Assembly: GCF_900103975.1 (NCBI RefSeq)
Contig: NZ_FNIR01000006.1
Location: 1-64,000, forward strand
Direction of reading: 5' to 3'
Length of the DNA: 64,000 bases
From: Klenkia soli
GTDB taxonomy: Bacteria; Actinomycetota; Actinomycetes; Mycobacteriales; Geodermatophilaceae
The notes beneath the pieces are model-generated. The model was given only the letters and a program-made list of their open reading frames with translations. It made no database searches and was not told the DNA's origin. This document shows positions 63,604 through 64,000 of the stretch, in pieces (within the stretch, counting starts at the first letter, position 1; each line of letters opens with the position of its first letter). The position numbers and the translations under genes were made by a program.

Positions 63604-64000
63604 ATGTTCACCACCGTCCTGGTGGCCAACCGCGGCGAGATCGCGGTCCGGGTCATCCGCACCCTCCGCTCCATGGGCATCCGGTCCGTCGCGGTGCACA
63701 GCGACGCCGACGCCGGTGCGCTGCACACGCGGGTCGCCGACCTCGCCGTCCCCATCGGTCCGGCTCCGGCCGCGCAGAGCTACCTGTCGATCGAGCGGAT
63801 CGTGGCGGCCTGCCGGGCCACCGGTGCGCAGGCCGTGCACCCCGGCTACGGCTTCCTGTCCGAGAACGTCGAGTTCGCCCGGGCCCTGGAGGCCGCGGGC
63901 ATCACCTTCATCGGCCCCCCGGTGGCCGCCATCGAGGCGATGGGCGACAAGATCCGGGCCAAGGCGACCGTGCGCGCGGCCGGCGTCCCTGTCGTCCCCG
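63604..64000 (+). CDS. Biotin carboxylase/carrier alpha subunit, N-terminal end (partial)
   Basis: The frame runs off the window's end after 132 residues. It opens [31 protein letters not shown], the standard biotin carboxylase start (NRGEIA), and has [28 protein letters not shown] and [19 protein letters not shown], leading to the ATP-grasp region. With the beta subunit at 61177 it should form an acyl-CoA carboxylase, likely methylcrotonyl-CoA carboxylase, making this a leucine-degradation locus. The ATG at 63604 is the first in frame; no strong ribosome site is seen. Confidence 0.9.
   Translation, partial: MFTTVLVANRGEIAVRVIRTLRSMGIRSVAVHSDADAGALHTRVADLAVPIGPAPAAQSYLSIERIVAACRATGAQAVHPGYGFLSENVEFARALEAAGITFIGPPVAAIEAMGDKIRAKATVRAAGVPVVP

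Overview
The window reads as a chromosomal segment of a very GC-rich Actinomycetota. Genes are packed tightly on both strands, many start at GTG, four-base ATGA/GTGA overlaps are common, and at least fifteen transcription units open with a TANNNT box 6-8 nt before an ATG or GTG, the leaderless layout well known in this phylum. The gene order pncB / clpS / DUF2017 / mec-cysO-cysM / murI / cAMP-phosphodiesterase-like MBL / rph / rdgB matches the mycobacterial Rv1330c-Rv1341 neighbourhood. A DUF222-HNH gene, a phytochrome and the overall style fit Geodermatophilaceae or a close relative; that placement is inference. I see no insertion sequence, prophage, CRISPR array or integrase, and no gap over about 300 bases without a gene.

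Layout. 0-10 kb: the end of ctaD, serB, NAD salvage (pncA-pncB), clpS, the CysO-dependent cysteine pathway, murI and a polymerase-only LigD. 10-20 kb: DUF222-HNH protein, gnd, bcp, yjbQ, a membrane gene broken by one extra G, rph-rdgB, and a family 2 glycosyltransferase with a GspE/MshEN-type N-terminus. 20-29.5 kb: tRNA-Leu, a copper module (csoR-copZ-copA) with an operator on the -10 box, a TetR gene, an EAL protein, a transporter and an acyl-CoA dehydrogenase/thioesterase pair. 29.5-33.8 kb: an epimerase, an AlkZ-like protein, a hydrolase, a VOC protein and ung. 33.8-43 kb: the phenylacetate regulon (paaZ, NTF2-like, TetR, paaK facing paaABCDE) with two matching palindromes, then idi.

43.5-52.4 kb holds the most unusual part. 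A PucR-type regulator, a heme oxygenase and a phytochrome whose output is a PP2C phosphatase form one overlapping operon. It faces a proline catabolism operon and lies close to a gene for a MEDS-plus-HATPase protein. This looks like a light-sensing arm of a partner-switching (anti-sigma) circuit: the oxygenase makes biliverdin, the phytochrome binds it, and the phosphatase could act on an anti-sigma antagonist that is not in the window.

52.5-64 kb: gluconokinase, two tRNAs (Lys, His), an L,D-transpeptidase lipoprotein, oligoribonuclease, two membrane proteins (one with eleven THQQP-type repeats and a tiny leaderless upstream ORF), and an acyl-CoA carboxylase locus (TetR, beta subunit, start of the alpha subunit) with a paired operator. 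Ferritin and a 53-residue cysteine-rich protein sit inside that locus.
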